Origin: Roseiflexus castenholzii DSM 13941
Lineage (GTDB): Bacteria; Chloroflexota; Chloroflexia; Chloroflexales; Roseiflexaceae
Direction of reading: 5' to 3'
NCBI RefSeq assembly: GCF_000017805.1
Contig: NC_009767.1
Location: 2,790,001-2,854,000 of the forward strand
DNA length: 64,000 nucleotides
Shown one piece after another: positions 51,990 through 60,457 of this stretch. The translations under genes and the position numbers were made by a program. The notes beneath the pieces are model-generated. The model worked only from the letters and a program-made list of their open reading frames with translations. It was not told the DNA's origin and searched no databases. Each line of letters opens with the position of its first letter. Position 1 is the first letter of the stretch.

Positions 51990-52773
51990 CGACACGCATG
52001 CCTTCCACTCTGCTCAGATTGCCCGAAGCGTCTACAGCCTGCAAATGAGGTTCGATTGTCAGATAACCGCGGTAGTCGCGCATACGCAGGGCTGCCAGCA
52101 AAGATGGAATATCGCCATCTCCCTCGCCTGCCGGACGCACGCTTCCATCGGCAAAAAGAGCGTCCTTGATATGGACATGAACAACAAAATCAGCAAGAAG
52201 CGGCCAGGCGTCACGCATCGGATGCACCCGACATTGAACGAAATTAGCCGGATCAAAGGCAGCGCGCAGGGAGGGCGATCCAATAGCAGCGAGCAGGTCG
52301 CGACAGCGCTCCGCAGTATCGCCATAGATGCCGCTTTCGTTTTCGTGAACCAGTAATATCCCAGACGCCGCAGCACGTTTCGTCAGCGCCGTGATGCGTT
52401 CGATCACCTCATCACGATAAATATGCGCCTTATCGGCGGGCAGGTGGAATGAAAAGATTCGAATGATGCGCGTACCAAGCGCCTCAGCGGCGACAATGGC
52501 GCGTTCGAGGCGTTCCTGCTCAAAAGAACGTGGCGCGGTGATCGGCGATTTCCCGATTGGGCTGCCAATTGCCGAAACAACAAAGCCGCGCGCGTCGAGC
52601 AGTTCACGAAGACGGTGCAGATCATCTGGCGCCAGATCGAGAATGTTTCTCCCCCAAACCTTGCGCACCTCGATTGCTCCGATACCCTCCGATTGAAGCA
52701 TGTCGAGTTGTTCAGTGAGATCGTCTGCGATTTCATCGCCAAAAGCGCTCAGGCGAACGTGATCGGTGGTCAT
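51907..52773 (-). CDS. Sugar phosphate isomerase/epimerase (AP endonuclease 2 TIM barrel), first
   Basis: A 288-residue TIM-barrel protein of the xylose-isomerase-like/IolE-IolI type. Expected metal ligands are seen in LLVHENESGIYGD (Glu), RAAFDPANFVQ (Asp), VVHVHIKDAL (His) and GYLTIEPHLQ (Glu). Start ATG 52773 overlaps the stop of the preceding isomerase as ATGA. It is the last gene of a four-gene operon with two Gfo/Idh/MocA dehydrogenases, a layout typical of inositol- or keto-sugar catabolism. The substrate is not known. Confidence 0.88.
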   Translation of the reverse strand: MTTDHVRLSAFGDEIADDLTEQLDMLQSEGIGAIEVRKVWGRNILDLAPDDLHRLRELLDARGFVVSAIGSPIGKSPITAPRSFEQERLERAIVAAEALGTRIIRIFSFHLPADKAHIYRDEVIERITALTKRAAASGILLVHENESGIYGDTAERCRDLLAAIGSPSLRAAFDPANFVQCRVHPMRDAWPLLADFVVHVHIKDALFADGSVRPAGEGDGDIPSLLAALRMRDYRGYLTIEPHLQAVDASGNLSRVEGMRVAIRALRRLMEESARVPFQALRRLAPGP

Positions 52774-53546
52774 GACCTGCCTCCTTGCCAGTGGGTACGC
52801 ATAAACGCAAACGTAACCGGCGCCTGTTCCGCCAGATTATGCCAGGAGCATTCCGCCGAGATGCGCGCATCGTACCCGGCGTTGCGCAGGATGCGCATAA
52901 ACCCGGCATAGTCATACCCCGGCGCATCGGGCGATTGTCGTCCACCGCCTGCGACGTGAACATGCGCTACCTGTGGCATCGCGCTCGCCACGGCATCGAG
53001 CGGTTCGCGCTCAACCTCGATATGGTAGAGGTCCGCCAGCAGTCGCACATCGCGCAGACCACGCTCACGGATAAATGTGGCGCATTCGCCAATGGTGTTG
53101 AACACGTTGCACTCGCGCCGATTCAGGTGTTCGAGCGCCAGGGTGATGCCGTAGCGACCGGCTTCTTCTCCGGCGAGCGCCACTGCATCGGCAAGTTGAT
53201 CGAGCGCCTGGTCGCGGGACCATCCATCGGGGATGCGGCGGGCGGCGCCGCTTCCAAGCACGGCAATGGCAGCGCCGAGCGACGCCATCCGGCTGAAAGC
53301 GCGGCGCAGATAGGCGCGCAGAACGCCAAGATCGGCGTGTGGTCCACAAAGCGGAATTTCTGCGGGCACGAGGACATTGAACGACTCAGGGCGAATGGGC
53401 GCTGCTGCGATCGCGCGCAGCGCCGGCGCAGCCGCAGCATCGTCGTCGAACGGCATCACGGCGCGCGCCGGCAGTTCGCAGAAATCGAACCCGGCAGCGG
53501 CAACCGCTTCGATCTGATCGGGGGAAATGCACACGCCAAATCGCAT
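52770..53546 (-). CDS. Sugar phosphate isomerase/epimerase (AP endonuclease 2 TIM barrel), second
   Basis: 258 residues. It starts MRFGVCISPDQIEAVAAAGF and carries GITLALEHLNRRECNVFNT (metal Glu), RLLADLYHIEVER (Asp, His), VAHVHVAGGGRQSPDAPGYD (His) and ARISAECSW (Glu). It resembles hydroxypyruvate/tagatose-type isomerases of the same superfamily as its neighbour but is a distant paralogue. ATG 53546, with AAGGAG 8 bp before, is preferred over the long upstream extension, which is antisense-like to the neighbour. Confidence 0.88.
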   Translation of the reverse strand: MRFGVCISPDQIEAVAAAGFDFCELPARAVMPFDDDAAAAPALRAIAAAPIRPESFNVLVPAEIPLCGPHADLGVLRAYLRRAFSRMASLGAAIAVLGSGAARRIPDGWSRDQALDQLADAVALAGEEAGRYGITLALEHLNRRECNVFNTIGECATFIRERGLRDVRLLADLYHIEVEREPLDAVASAMPQVAHVHVAGGGRQSPDAPGYDYAGFMRILRNAGYDARISAECSWHNLAEQAPVTFAFMRTHWQGGRS

Positions 53547-53574
53547 TGAATGTCTCCTTGCTCGCTGCAAGCGC

Positions 53575-54645
53575 TCACGCGGGGCGCCCCCCCATCTTGG
53601 GGCGCGCAGCCCGTCCGGTGCGCGCCGATTCGTAGACTGCCAGCGCGACCGACAGCGCGCGGCGCGCTTCTTCACCGGTGACCAGCGGCGCGCGCCGGTC
53701 GCGGATGGCTGCGACGAAATCGTGCAGGATGCGGGTATGTCCAAGAGCGCTGATACCGGTTGGGAGTGCGCCGGCGCCTGCTTCCTGCCGCCCTGCGCCG
53801 CCGGTTGCGATGCGCGGCGCGGACACCGTCGACTCATCGGCTGTTTCCCAGCGCACAATCGCCTCACCCTCGATCTGCAACCCGCCATGCGTACCGTAGA
53901 CTTCGACGCGATGAGGGAAGCCAGGCGCAACCGCCGTTGTCGCAGCGATAGATCCCAGCGCGCCGCCGGCGAAGCGCAACGCCGCACTGACACAATCTTC
54001 GACTTCGATGGCGCGCGCCAGCGTCGTGGTGTATGCCTGCACCTCAACCACATCGTCGTCCATGAGCCAGAGAAGGAGATCGAGCAGGTGGATGCCCTGG
54101 TTCATCAACGCGCCGCCGCCATCGAGCGCCCATGTGCCGCGCCAGTCTGCCGAGTCGTAGTACGCCTGGGTGCGCAGATAGGGTATCGTGATCGCGCCGA
54201 GAACCATACGTCCAAGCGCGCCTGCCGCAATCGCATCACGTGCTGCGCGGAACTCCGGGTCGGTGCGGCGCTGGAGCGCCACGCCAAGATGAACGCCTGC
54301 CGCGCGGCAAGCGTCGATCAGCGCATCGGCGTCGGCGAGCGTAATCGCAATCGGCTTCTCGACCAGCACATGTTTGCCCGCGTGCGCGGCGGCGATGCCC
54401 TGCGCGGCGTGCTGCCCGCTTGGGGTGCAGATGCAGACCGCATCGATGTCATTGCGCGCGAGCAGGGCTTCGGCATTCGGTTCGACGCTGGCGCCAAAGG
54501 CTTCCGCCAGCGCAGCAGCGCGTTCGGGACGACCGGCGCAAACAGCGACCAACCGCGCGCCGGGCGTTTGCACAATCGCCTGCGCATGGTAGCGCCCGGC
54601 AACCCCGGCGCCGATAATGCCGAAGCGAATTTCCGCGCTGCTCAC
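53575..54645 (-). CDS. Gfo/Idh/MocA-family oxidoreductase, first
   Basis: A 356-residue NAD(P)-dependent dehydrogenase. The Rossmann loop is FGIIGAGVAGRYHAQAI near residue 8, the signature GKHVLVEKPIA near 90 holds the catalytic Lys of the EKP motif, and GGGALMNQGIHLLDLLLWL carries the His/Asp region. The start is GTG 54645, overlapping the stop of the next dehydrogenase as GTGA, with GGAGA before. It likely oxidises a cyclic polyol or sugar in the same pathway as the isomerases. Confidence 0.9.
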   Translation of the reverse strand: MSSAEIRFGIIGAGVAGRYHAQAIVQTPGARLVAVCAGRPERAAALAEAFGASVEPNAEALLARNDIDAVCICTPSGQHAAQGIAAAHAGKHVLVEKPIAITLADADALIDACRAAGVHLGVALQRRTDPEFRAARDAIAAGALGRMVLGAITIPYLRTQAYYDSADWRGTWALDGGGALMNQGIHLLDLLLWLMDDDVVEVQAYTTTLARAIEVEDCVSAALRFAGGALGSIAATTAVAPGFPHRVEVYGTHGGLQIEGEAIVRWETADESTVSAPRIATGGAGRQEAGAGALPTGISALGHTRILHDFVAAIRDRRAPLVTGEEARRALSVALAVYESARTGRAARPKMGGRPA

Positions 54646-55769
54646 AACTTTCTCCTTCCCGCTCTCAGATCGTCGAGCAACGCATCATACGCCTGACGGT
54701 CAAGCGGAAGCGTCACCGGTTGACCGGTCATACCGGAGTAGATGATCGCGTTCGACAGTTCAAGTGATATGCGCGCCTCGCGCGCGTCGCAACGCGGACG
54801 ACGCCCTTCAGCAATCGCCCGCACCAGATCAAGATAGACCCCAAGGTGTCCGCCATGTTCGCCAATATCACTGGGCAGTCGGAGCGTCTCGGTTTGAACC
54901 TGTGGTTGACTCCACATCTCGCGCACCGTTGTGCGATACTCACTCAGCGGTACGGCGAAGCGATGGATCGTCAGGTTATCAAAGACAATCACGAGCGCGC
55001 CACAGTCGCCGACGATCTCCATGCGACGTTCGGAACCTGCTTCGACCGTGCTGAAATAGATATAGCCGGGCGCGCCGTTGGGATATTCCAGCAATGCTTG
55101 CGCAACATCCTCGCACTCGATCGTGTGCCCCATCGTGCGCACCCATCCCCAGACCTTTGCCGGAGAACCGGTCAGGTGGCAGAGCAGATCGAGCGGGTGA
55201 GGTCCCTGATTCATCAAGACCCCGCCGCCTTCCCCGCGCCATGTGCCGCGCCAGGCTGCCGAGTCGTAGTAAAACTGGGTGCGAAACCAGGGTTCGACGC
55301 AGAGTACGCGCACAATATCGCCAATTGCGCCGGATTCGATCAGGGTGCGGGCATGTTCGATGACCGGGCGAAACCGTTGCTGGAAACAGACTGCCAGCAA
55401 GCGTCCGGCGCGGTCTGCGGCGGCGATCATTGCATCCGCTTCGGAGACGCTGACCGCCAGCGGTTTTTCGACCAGCACGTGGGCGCCGGCGTCCAGGCAA
55501 TCAATCGCCAACGCGGCATGCAGTGGGTGTGGCGCACAGATAACGGCGACATCAGGGCGCACAGCGTCGAGCATTGCGCGGTGATCGGCGAAGAATGGGC
55601 AACCGACTGCTCTGGCGCGCGCCTCGCCGCGTTCGATGGCGATGTCTGCCATGCCAACAATCGTCGCCCCTGGAAGTTCGGTAAGCGCTTTCAGATGGCT
55701 TTCGGCGATTCCAGCAGCGCTGCCAATGATACCGAAGCGCAGACCGGGAGGATTGGAGTGGTCAGTCAT
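54642..55769 (-). CDS. Gfo/Idh/MocA-family oxidoreductase, second
   Basis: 375 residues, paralogue of its neighbour: FGIIGSAAGIAESHLKALTE, GAHVLVEKPLAVSVSEADAM with the EKP lysine, and GGGVLMNQGPHPLDLLCHLTG. The first gene of the operon; ATG 55769 has GAGGAGA before it. In both paralogues the segment WRGTW precedes the GGG motif, showing a shared subfamily. The two may act on successive or alternative substrates. Confidence 0.9.
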   Translation of the reverse strand: MTDHSNPPGLRFGIIGSAAGIAESHLKALTELPGATIVGMADIAIERGEARARAVGCPFFADHRAMLDAVRPDVAVICAPHPLHAALAIDCLDAGAHVLVEKPLAVSVSEADAMIAAADRAGRLLAVCFQQRFRPVIEHARTLIESGAIGDIVRVLCVEPWFRTQFYYDSAAWRGTWRGEGGGVLMNQGPHPLDLLCHLTGSPAKVWGWVRTMGHTIECEDVAQALLEYPNGAPGYIYFSTVEAGSERRMEIVGDCGALVIVFDNLTIHRFAVPLSEYRTTVREMWSQPQVQTETLRLPSDIGEHGGHLGVYLDLVRAIAEGRRPRCDAREARISLELSNAIIYSGMTGQPVTLPLDRQAYDALLDDLRAGRRKL

Positions 55770-55958
55770 GCGATATTTCTCCTCTGCGGATTTTGCCTGG
55801 CGCAATGATACGCCATGTGTGGTATTTGTCAACCGGCGTTGCATCTGATGTGTGGATAAGGCTTTCCCGAACGTCTGCCAGGACGGATTTTTGCGCCGGG
55901 CAGAGAATGCAGATGTCCACAGACACGGGCAGGGGGCGGCCACGGGGGGTGGGCGCCC

Positions 55959-58037
55959 CTACGATCCGCATGAGCCGACGAGGTTTTCCGGCACATTGCG
56001 GCGCAGTTCATCGAGCCACACATCGGCTTCGGCGTCGCTTGGGGCGCGCCAGTCGCCGCGCGGCGAGAGCGAACCGCCGGAGCCGATCTTCGGACCGTTT
56101 GGCAGCGCCGAGCGCTTGAACTGACTGATTTTGAAGAAGCGCCACAGAAAAACCTCAAGCCAGCGCCGGATCGTCGCCAGATCATACTGGCGACGATCAT
56201 CGCCGGGCAATCCGGGGGGCCACTCGCCGCGCGTCGCGTCGCTCCAGGCGTTCCACGCCAGAAATGCGACTTTGCTGGGTCGAAAGCCGTAACGTGTGAT
56301 GTAGAAGAGGTTGAAGTCCTGCAACTCGTAAGGACCGATAATCGCCTGGGTGCTTTGCGCAGGACGCGAATGATCTGCGCCGTCAGGCGGCACCAGTTCG
56401 GGGGAAATCTCGGTGCTCAGGATGGAGCGCAGAATGGCGCTGGTTGCGTCGTCGAACTGCCCGGAATCGGCGACCCAGCGAATGAGATGTTGAATGAGGG
56501 TCTTTGGCGCCGAGGCGTTGACATTGTAGTGTGACATGTGATCGCCGACGCCGTAGGTTGCCCAGCCGAGCGCCAGTTCGCTCAGGTCGCCGGTGCCGAC
56601 GACGAGCGCGCCGTGCATATTTGCCAGGCGGAAGAGGTGCGACGCGCGATCACCCGCCTGCACATTCTCGAACGTCACATCGTACACCGGTTCGCCGCGC
56701 GCAAACGGGTGCCCTATGTCGCGGAGCATCTGCATACACGACGGTCGAATATCGATTTCGCCGGCGCTGACGCCGAGCGCGCGCATCAGATTGCGTGCGT
56801 TGGTCAGCGTGGTCTCGCTGGTGGCAAATCCTGGCATGGTATAGGCGAGAATATTGGTGCGCGGCAGGTCGAGCCGATCCATAGTGCGCGCGGCGACGAT
56901 CAACGCCTGCGTTGAGTCCAGTCCGCCGGATACGCCAATCACGACCTTCTCGATGCCAGTGCTGACCAGACGCTTCATCAGTCCGTGGACTTGAATACTG
57001 TACGCTTCGTAGCAGCGTTCATCGCGGCGCACCGGATCGGCCGGCACGTAGGGGAAGCGGGCAATAGTGCGTTGCAGCGGCACGTCGCCGGTTGGCGTCT
57101 CGAACGTAAATGGAATGCGCCGCATGGCGCGTAAACGCTCGCGGTGATCGCCGGACGAGTCGGCGAAACTAGTGGTGCGAATCCGTTCCTGCACAATCCG
57201 CTCAATATCGATGTCGGCCGTGATGATCTGCTCATCGCGCGCAAAGCGTTCGCTTTCTGCCAGCAACTCGCCGAGTTCGTAGATCAGTGCATGCCCATCC
57301 CACGCCAGATCGGTGGTCGACTCGCCGGGACCGGCGGCGGAATAGAGGTAGGCAGCCAGGCAGACGCCGGATTGAGCGGCGCACAGCATACGGCGGTAGT
57401 CCGCCTTGCCGATGGTGATGTTGCTGGCGGAAAGGTTGGCAAGAATGGTCGCGCCTGCCAGTGCGGCAAAGGTGCTCGGCGGCGCAGGAACCCACACATC
57501 TTCGCATATCTCGACGTGCAGCGTGAAGCCGGGGATGTTTTCCGCCGTGAAGATCAGGTCGGCGCCAAATGGTACGGTATCGCCTGCCAGCCTGACCGTC
57601 TGCCGGATGGCGTCGCGCGCGGCGCTGAACTGTCGTTTTTCATAGAATTCGCGGTAGTTCGGAATGTAACTCTTCGGCACGATTCCCAGGATGCGCCCAC
57701 GGTAGATAACGACCGCGCAATTGTACAATCCGCTATCGATGCGCAGCGGCGCACCGACCAGCAATACCGGCGTCAGGGCGCGGCTGGCGTCGACGAGACG
57801 CTCCAGGGCGTTGAGCACGCCTTCGAGCAGGGCATCCTGCTGAAACAGGTCGTCGCAGGTATATGCCGAAAGACCGAGTTCAGGGAAGAGGGCGACAGCG
57901 GCGTTGGTGGCGCTGGCGCGCTCTGCGAGCGCCAGCGTGCGCGCTACATTGTGCTCTGGGGTGGCGACGCGCAGGGATGGAATGCAGACCGCAGCGCGGA
58001 TGAAGCCATGGGTGTAGATCGAGTTGAAGGCGGGCAT
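55959..58037 (-). CDS. nadE: Glutamine-dependent NAD(+) synthetase
   Basis: 692 residues. The N-terminal amidase (nitrilase fold) shows Glu in VALFPELGLSAY near residue 50, Lys in IVPKSYIPNYREFYEKRQF near 125 and Cys in HVEICEDVWVP near 180, the triad that releases ammonia from glutamine. The C-terminal synthetase domain begins near 350 with the ATP loop VIGVSGGLDSTQALI, then MPGFATSETTLTNA and GTGDLSELALGWATYG. It converts nicotinic acid adenine dinucleotide to NAD. ATG 58037 is preceded by GGGAAG; a longer frame upstream is not used. A palindrome overlaps its promoter. Confidence 0.95.
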   Translation of the reverse strand: MPAFNSIYTHGFIRAAVCIPSLRVATPEHNVARTLALAERASATNAAVALFPELGLSAYTCDDLFQQDALLEGVLNALERLVDASRALTPVLLVGAPLRIDSGLYNCAVVIYRGRILGIVPKSYIPNYREFYEKRQFSAARDAIRQTVRLAGDTVPFGADLIFTAENIPGFTLHVEICEDVWVPAPPSTFAALAGATILANLSASNITIGKADYRRMLCAAQSGVCLAAYLYSAAGPGESTTDLAWDGHALIYELGELLAESERFARDEQIITADIDIERIVQERIRTTSFADSSGDHRERLRAMRRIPFTFETPTGDVPLQRTIARFPYVPADPVRRDERCYEAYSIQVHGLMKRLVSTGIEKVVIGVSGGLDSTQALIVAARTMDRLDLPRTNILAYTMPGFATSETTLTNARNLMRALGVSAGEIDIRPSCMQMLRDIGHPFARGEPVYDVTFENVQAGDRASHLFRLANMHGALVVGTGDLSELALGWATYGVGDHMSHYNVNASAPKTLIQHLIRWVADSGQFDDATSAILRSILSTEISPELVPPDGADHSRPAQSTQAIIGPYELQDFNLFYITRYGFRPSKVAFLAWNAWSDATRGEWPPGLPGDDRRQYDLATIRRWLEVFLWRFFKISQFKRSALPNGPKIGSGGSLSPRGDWRAPSDAEADVWLDELRRNVPENLVGSCGS

Positions 58038-58071
58038 AGCGCTTCCCTTTCCATGTGATTGCCACCAATTT

Positions 58072-58088
58072 AGTGTTAGTATAACACT
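58072..58088. promoter_or_regulatory. Palindrome overlapping the extended -10 of nadE
   Basis: AGTGTTA and TAACACT are exact inverted repeats around GTA (58072-58088). On the minus strand the same bases form TGTTATACT, an extended -10 promoter, about 40 bp before nadE. A repressor bound here would block transcription. The regulator (an NrtR- or NiaR-type NAD sensor) is a guess. Confidence 0.6.
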
Positions 58089-58098
58089 TTCTTGCCGG

Positions 58099-59431
58099 TC
58101 AGGGAAGCTCACCTCGCAGCCGCCACAGTTTGGTTTCGAGCGCCGCGATACGCTGTTCGGCGGTTGCTGGCGCCGCCTGAAGATCAGGGTGGTCGCCGAT
58201 GGACACGCCGGTGGTACCGTAGCACACGACGTGCTGATTCTGCACCCCCAGCCAGACATGCAATGGCTCGATCCACAACCGTCCCCGGTCATCCGGCGGC
58301 AGATCTGCGTAGACCATCGGCGCGTGTCCGTAGCCGGGCAACCGCAACGTCGTCTGCCCGCGTCGCTGCGCCACATCGACAATGACGTATACCAATGACG
58401 CTTGAAGATGCCGCCTTCGTGTCATTCCGAGCCCTTCGCTTCGCTTAGGGTAAACGCAGCGCGGAATCTGAGCGGGTCGCGCTAGACCCCTCGCTTCGCT
58501 CGGGGTGACAATTCTCTCCGATCTCTCACGATCCAACCAGATAGTTGAGGTCGCGCTAGACCCCTCGCTTACGATTGAAGGCGCCGCCTTCGTGTCATTC
58601 CGAGCCCTTCGCTTCGCTCAGGGTAAACGCAGCGCGGAATCTGAGCGGGTCGCGCTAGACCCCTCGCTTCGCTCGGGGTGACAATTCTCTCCGATCTCTC
58701 ACGATCCAACCAGATAGTTGAGGTCGCGCTAGACCCCTCGCTTACGATTGAAGGCGCCGCCTTCGTGTCATTCCGAGCCCTTCGCTTCGCTCAGGGTAAA
58801 CGCAGCGCGGAATCTGAGCGGGTCGCGCTAGACCCCTCGCTTCGCTCGGGGTGACAATTCTCTCCGATCTCTCACGATCCAACCAGATGGTTGAGGTCGC
58901 GCCAGCCCCCTCGCTTTGCTCGGGGTGACCATGCCGGATGTTCACAGGTCATTGGTAGTAGAACTCCACGCCCGCCAGGTCGTACTCATCGAATTTCACC
59001 GTCAGATCGATCCCGCGTGTTTCAGGTGACGTGATCTCGATGAGCACCGTCGGGCGCACCCCTTCGGCAGCGACATCGAAGGCGCTCCAGTTTTTGTGTT
59101 CACGTACGCCGAAGATCGCTGCGAGGTCGGGTCTGTGCGCCTTCAGCGCCAGGTCGTCCCAGGCGATGCGCACATCGTACAGCACGACGGCGCCGGTGAC
59201 TCCCGCCAGCCGTCTGCGCAGGACAGTGTACAGGTACACGCAAATGTGTTGATGGAGGTTGCTATGGGTCACCTGGTCGCCTTCCTGTGGATGCAGCACA
59301 TCTTCCAGCGTCAGGGGCGCCTGCTCGAACGTGATGCTGCCGTTGGGCACGGTGCGCTCGACGTAGCGCCGGCCGTAAGGGAAGGGATTGTCTGGCGGCG
59401 CAACGATGGCTTCCCGGGCAGATGCGCTCAT
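58099..59431 (-). pseudogene. Uma2 family gene split by a 568-bp inverted-repeat element
   Basis: The N-terminal part (59431 to 58958) reads MSASAREAIVAPPDNPFPYG, EGDQVTHSNLHQHICVYLYT, RPDLAAIFG, TVLIEITSPETRGIDLTVKF and DLAGVEFY, the standard Uma2 order. The C-terminal part (58389 to 58099) continues YVIVDVAQRRGQTTLRLPGY and ends with AEQRIAALETKLWRLRGELP, a short coiled coil. Joining the two restores one frame of 254 residues with the core motif GVEFYYVIVDV. The insertion introduces stops. This Uma2 belongs to a different subfamily from the four tandem copies at 28490-31411. Confidence 0.88.
58390..58957. mobile_element. Inverted-repeat element (MITE-like), copy 4, with three 173-bp internal repeats
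   Basis: It starts TACCAATGAC and ends GTCATTGGTA, the same termini as the 150-bp elements. The interior is a triplicated block with a period of 173 bp (GAATCTGAGCGGGTCGCG at 58464, 58637 and 58810) related to the short copies through CTCAGATTCC, CTCGGAATGACA and CGGGGTGAC motifs. Deleting exactly 58390-58957 restores the Uma2 frame. No target duplication is visible. Confidence 0.82.
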
Positions 59432-59476
59432 AGGACTCGCTCCAACGGGCACGGTTTGCTTCCATTTCAGATGCGC

Positions 59477-59482
59477 TACAAT
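59477..59482 (+). promoter_or_regulatory. -10 hexamer placed for a leaderless transcript
   Basis: TACAAT ends 8 bp before the ATG at 59491 and no ribosome-binding site lies between. Transcription would start at or next to the start codon of the pseudouridine synthase gene. Confidence 0.35.
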
Positions 59483-59490
59483 GGAACGTA

Positions 59491-60420
59491 ATGCTGGTGA
59501 CGATTCCGATAACCGATCCGGGCGTATCGTTGCGCGACGCGCTCACTGCTGCACTCGGCAGCGAGGGTGAGGCGGCATGGCTGATCGCGCGCGGGGGAGT
59601 ATGGGTGAATGGAAGGCGTGTACGCGACCCGGATGTGCGGCTTCCGGTTGACGCAACTGTCGTGGTTCAGCGCCCGCCCGACGGCATCTACCGCGATCCG
59701 GTTGTGACGTCGGCAATGATCCTGTATGAGGACGCAGACCTGATCGCGCTCGATAAACCGATAGACACCTATGTCGAGGCGACGCCGTGGGATGCAGAGG
59801 GGCACCTGCGCGCGGCGCTGGCGCATTTCCTGGAGGTGCGCGACGGTTCTGCGCCGCCATTACATCTGGCGCACCGCCTCGACCGGGACACATCGGGCGT
59901 TCTCCTGCTCTCGAAAGCGCCGGATGTCAACGCAGCGCTGCAACGCGCTTTTCGAGAAGGAGCGGTGCGCAAGACCTATCTGGCGCTCTGCGCCGGGCTG
60001 CCTGCCTTCGACGAGATCGAGATCGAAACCGGGCATGGGCGCGGACGTGGCGGCGTCTTCCGCGTCTTTCCGCATGAGGAGATCGGGCGCGCGCTTCCAC
60101 AGGGTGGAACGGTCAAAGCCATGCGTACCCGCTTGCGCGTCGTTCGACGGATGGACGACGCGGCGCTGGCGTGCGCCACGCCCCTCACCGGTCGCACCCA
60201 TCAGATTCGCCTGCACCTCGCCTTCCTGGGGCATCCGCTGATCGGTGATGTCAAGTATGGCGGACCATCAACCTGGCGCGGCGTTGTTGTGCAACATCAT
60301 CACCTGCATGCATGGCGACTCGAATTACCGCACCCGCGCAGCGGCACGGCGCTCATCATTGAGTCGCCGGCGCCGACATGGGCGAATCTTCCTGATGCAA
60401 AGACGCTCCTCGCGCGCTGA
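59491..60420 (+). CDS. RluA/RluD-family pseudouridine synthase
   Basis: 309 residues. An N-terminal S4-like RNA-binding region (SLRDALTAALGSEGEAAWLI, GGVWVNGRRV) precedes the catalytic domain. The active-site motif LAHRLDRDTSGVLLLSK carries the essential Asp131, followed by RKTYLALCAG and GRTHQIRLHLAFLGHPLIGD. It isomerises uridine to pseudouridine in rRNA or tRNA; the exact site cannot be told. ATG 59491 has no evident ribosome site. It lies back to back with the Uma2 pseudogene. Confidence 0.92.
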   Translation: MLVTIPITDPGVSLRDALTAALGSEGEAAWLIARGGVWVNGRRVRDPDVRLPVDATVVVQRPPDGIYRDPVVTSAMILYEDADLIALDKPIDTYVEATPWDAEGHLRAALAHFLEVRDGSAPPLHLAHRLDRDTSGVLLLSKAPDVNAALQRAFREGAVRKTYLALCAGLPAFDEIEIETGHGRGRGGVFRVFPHEEIGRALPQGGTVKAMRTRLRVVRRMDDAALACATPLTGRTHQIRLHLAFLGHPLIGDVKYGGPSTWRGVVVQHHHLHAWRLELPHPRSGTALIIESPAPTWANLPDAKTLLAR

Positions 60421-60457
60421 TGGCGACGCGTGGCATTCTGGTGCGATGTGATAACAT

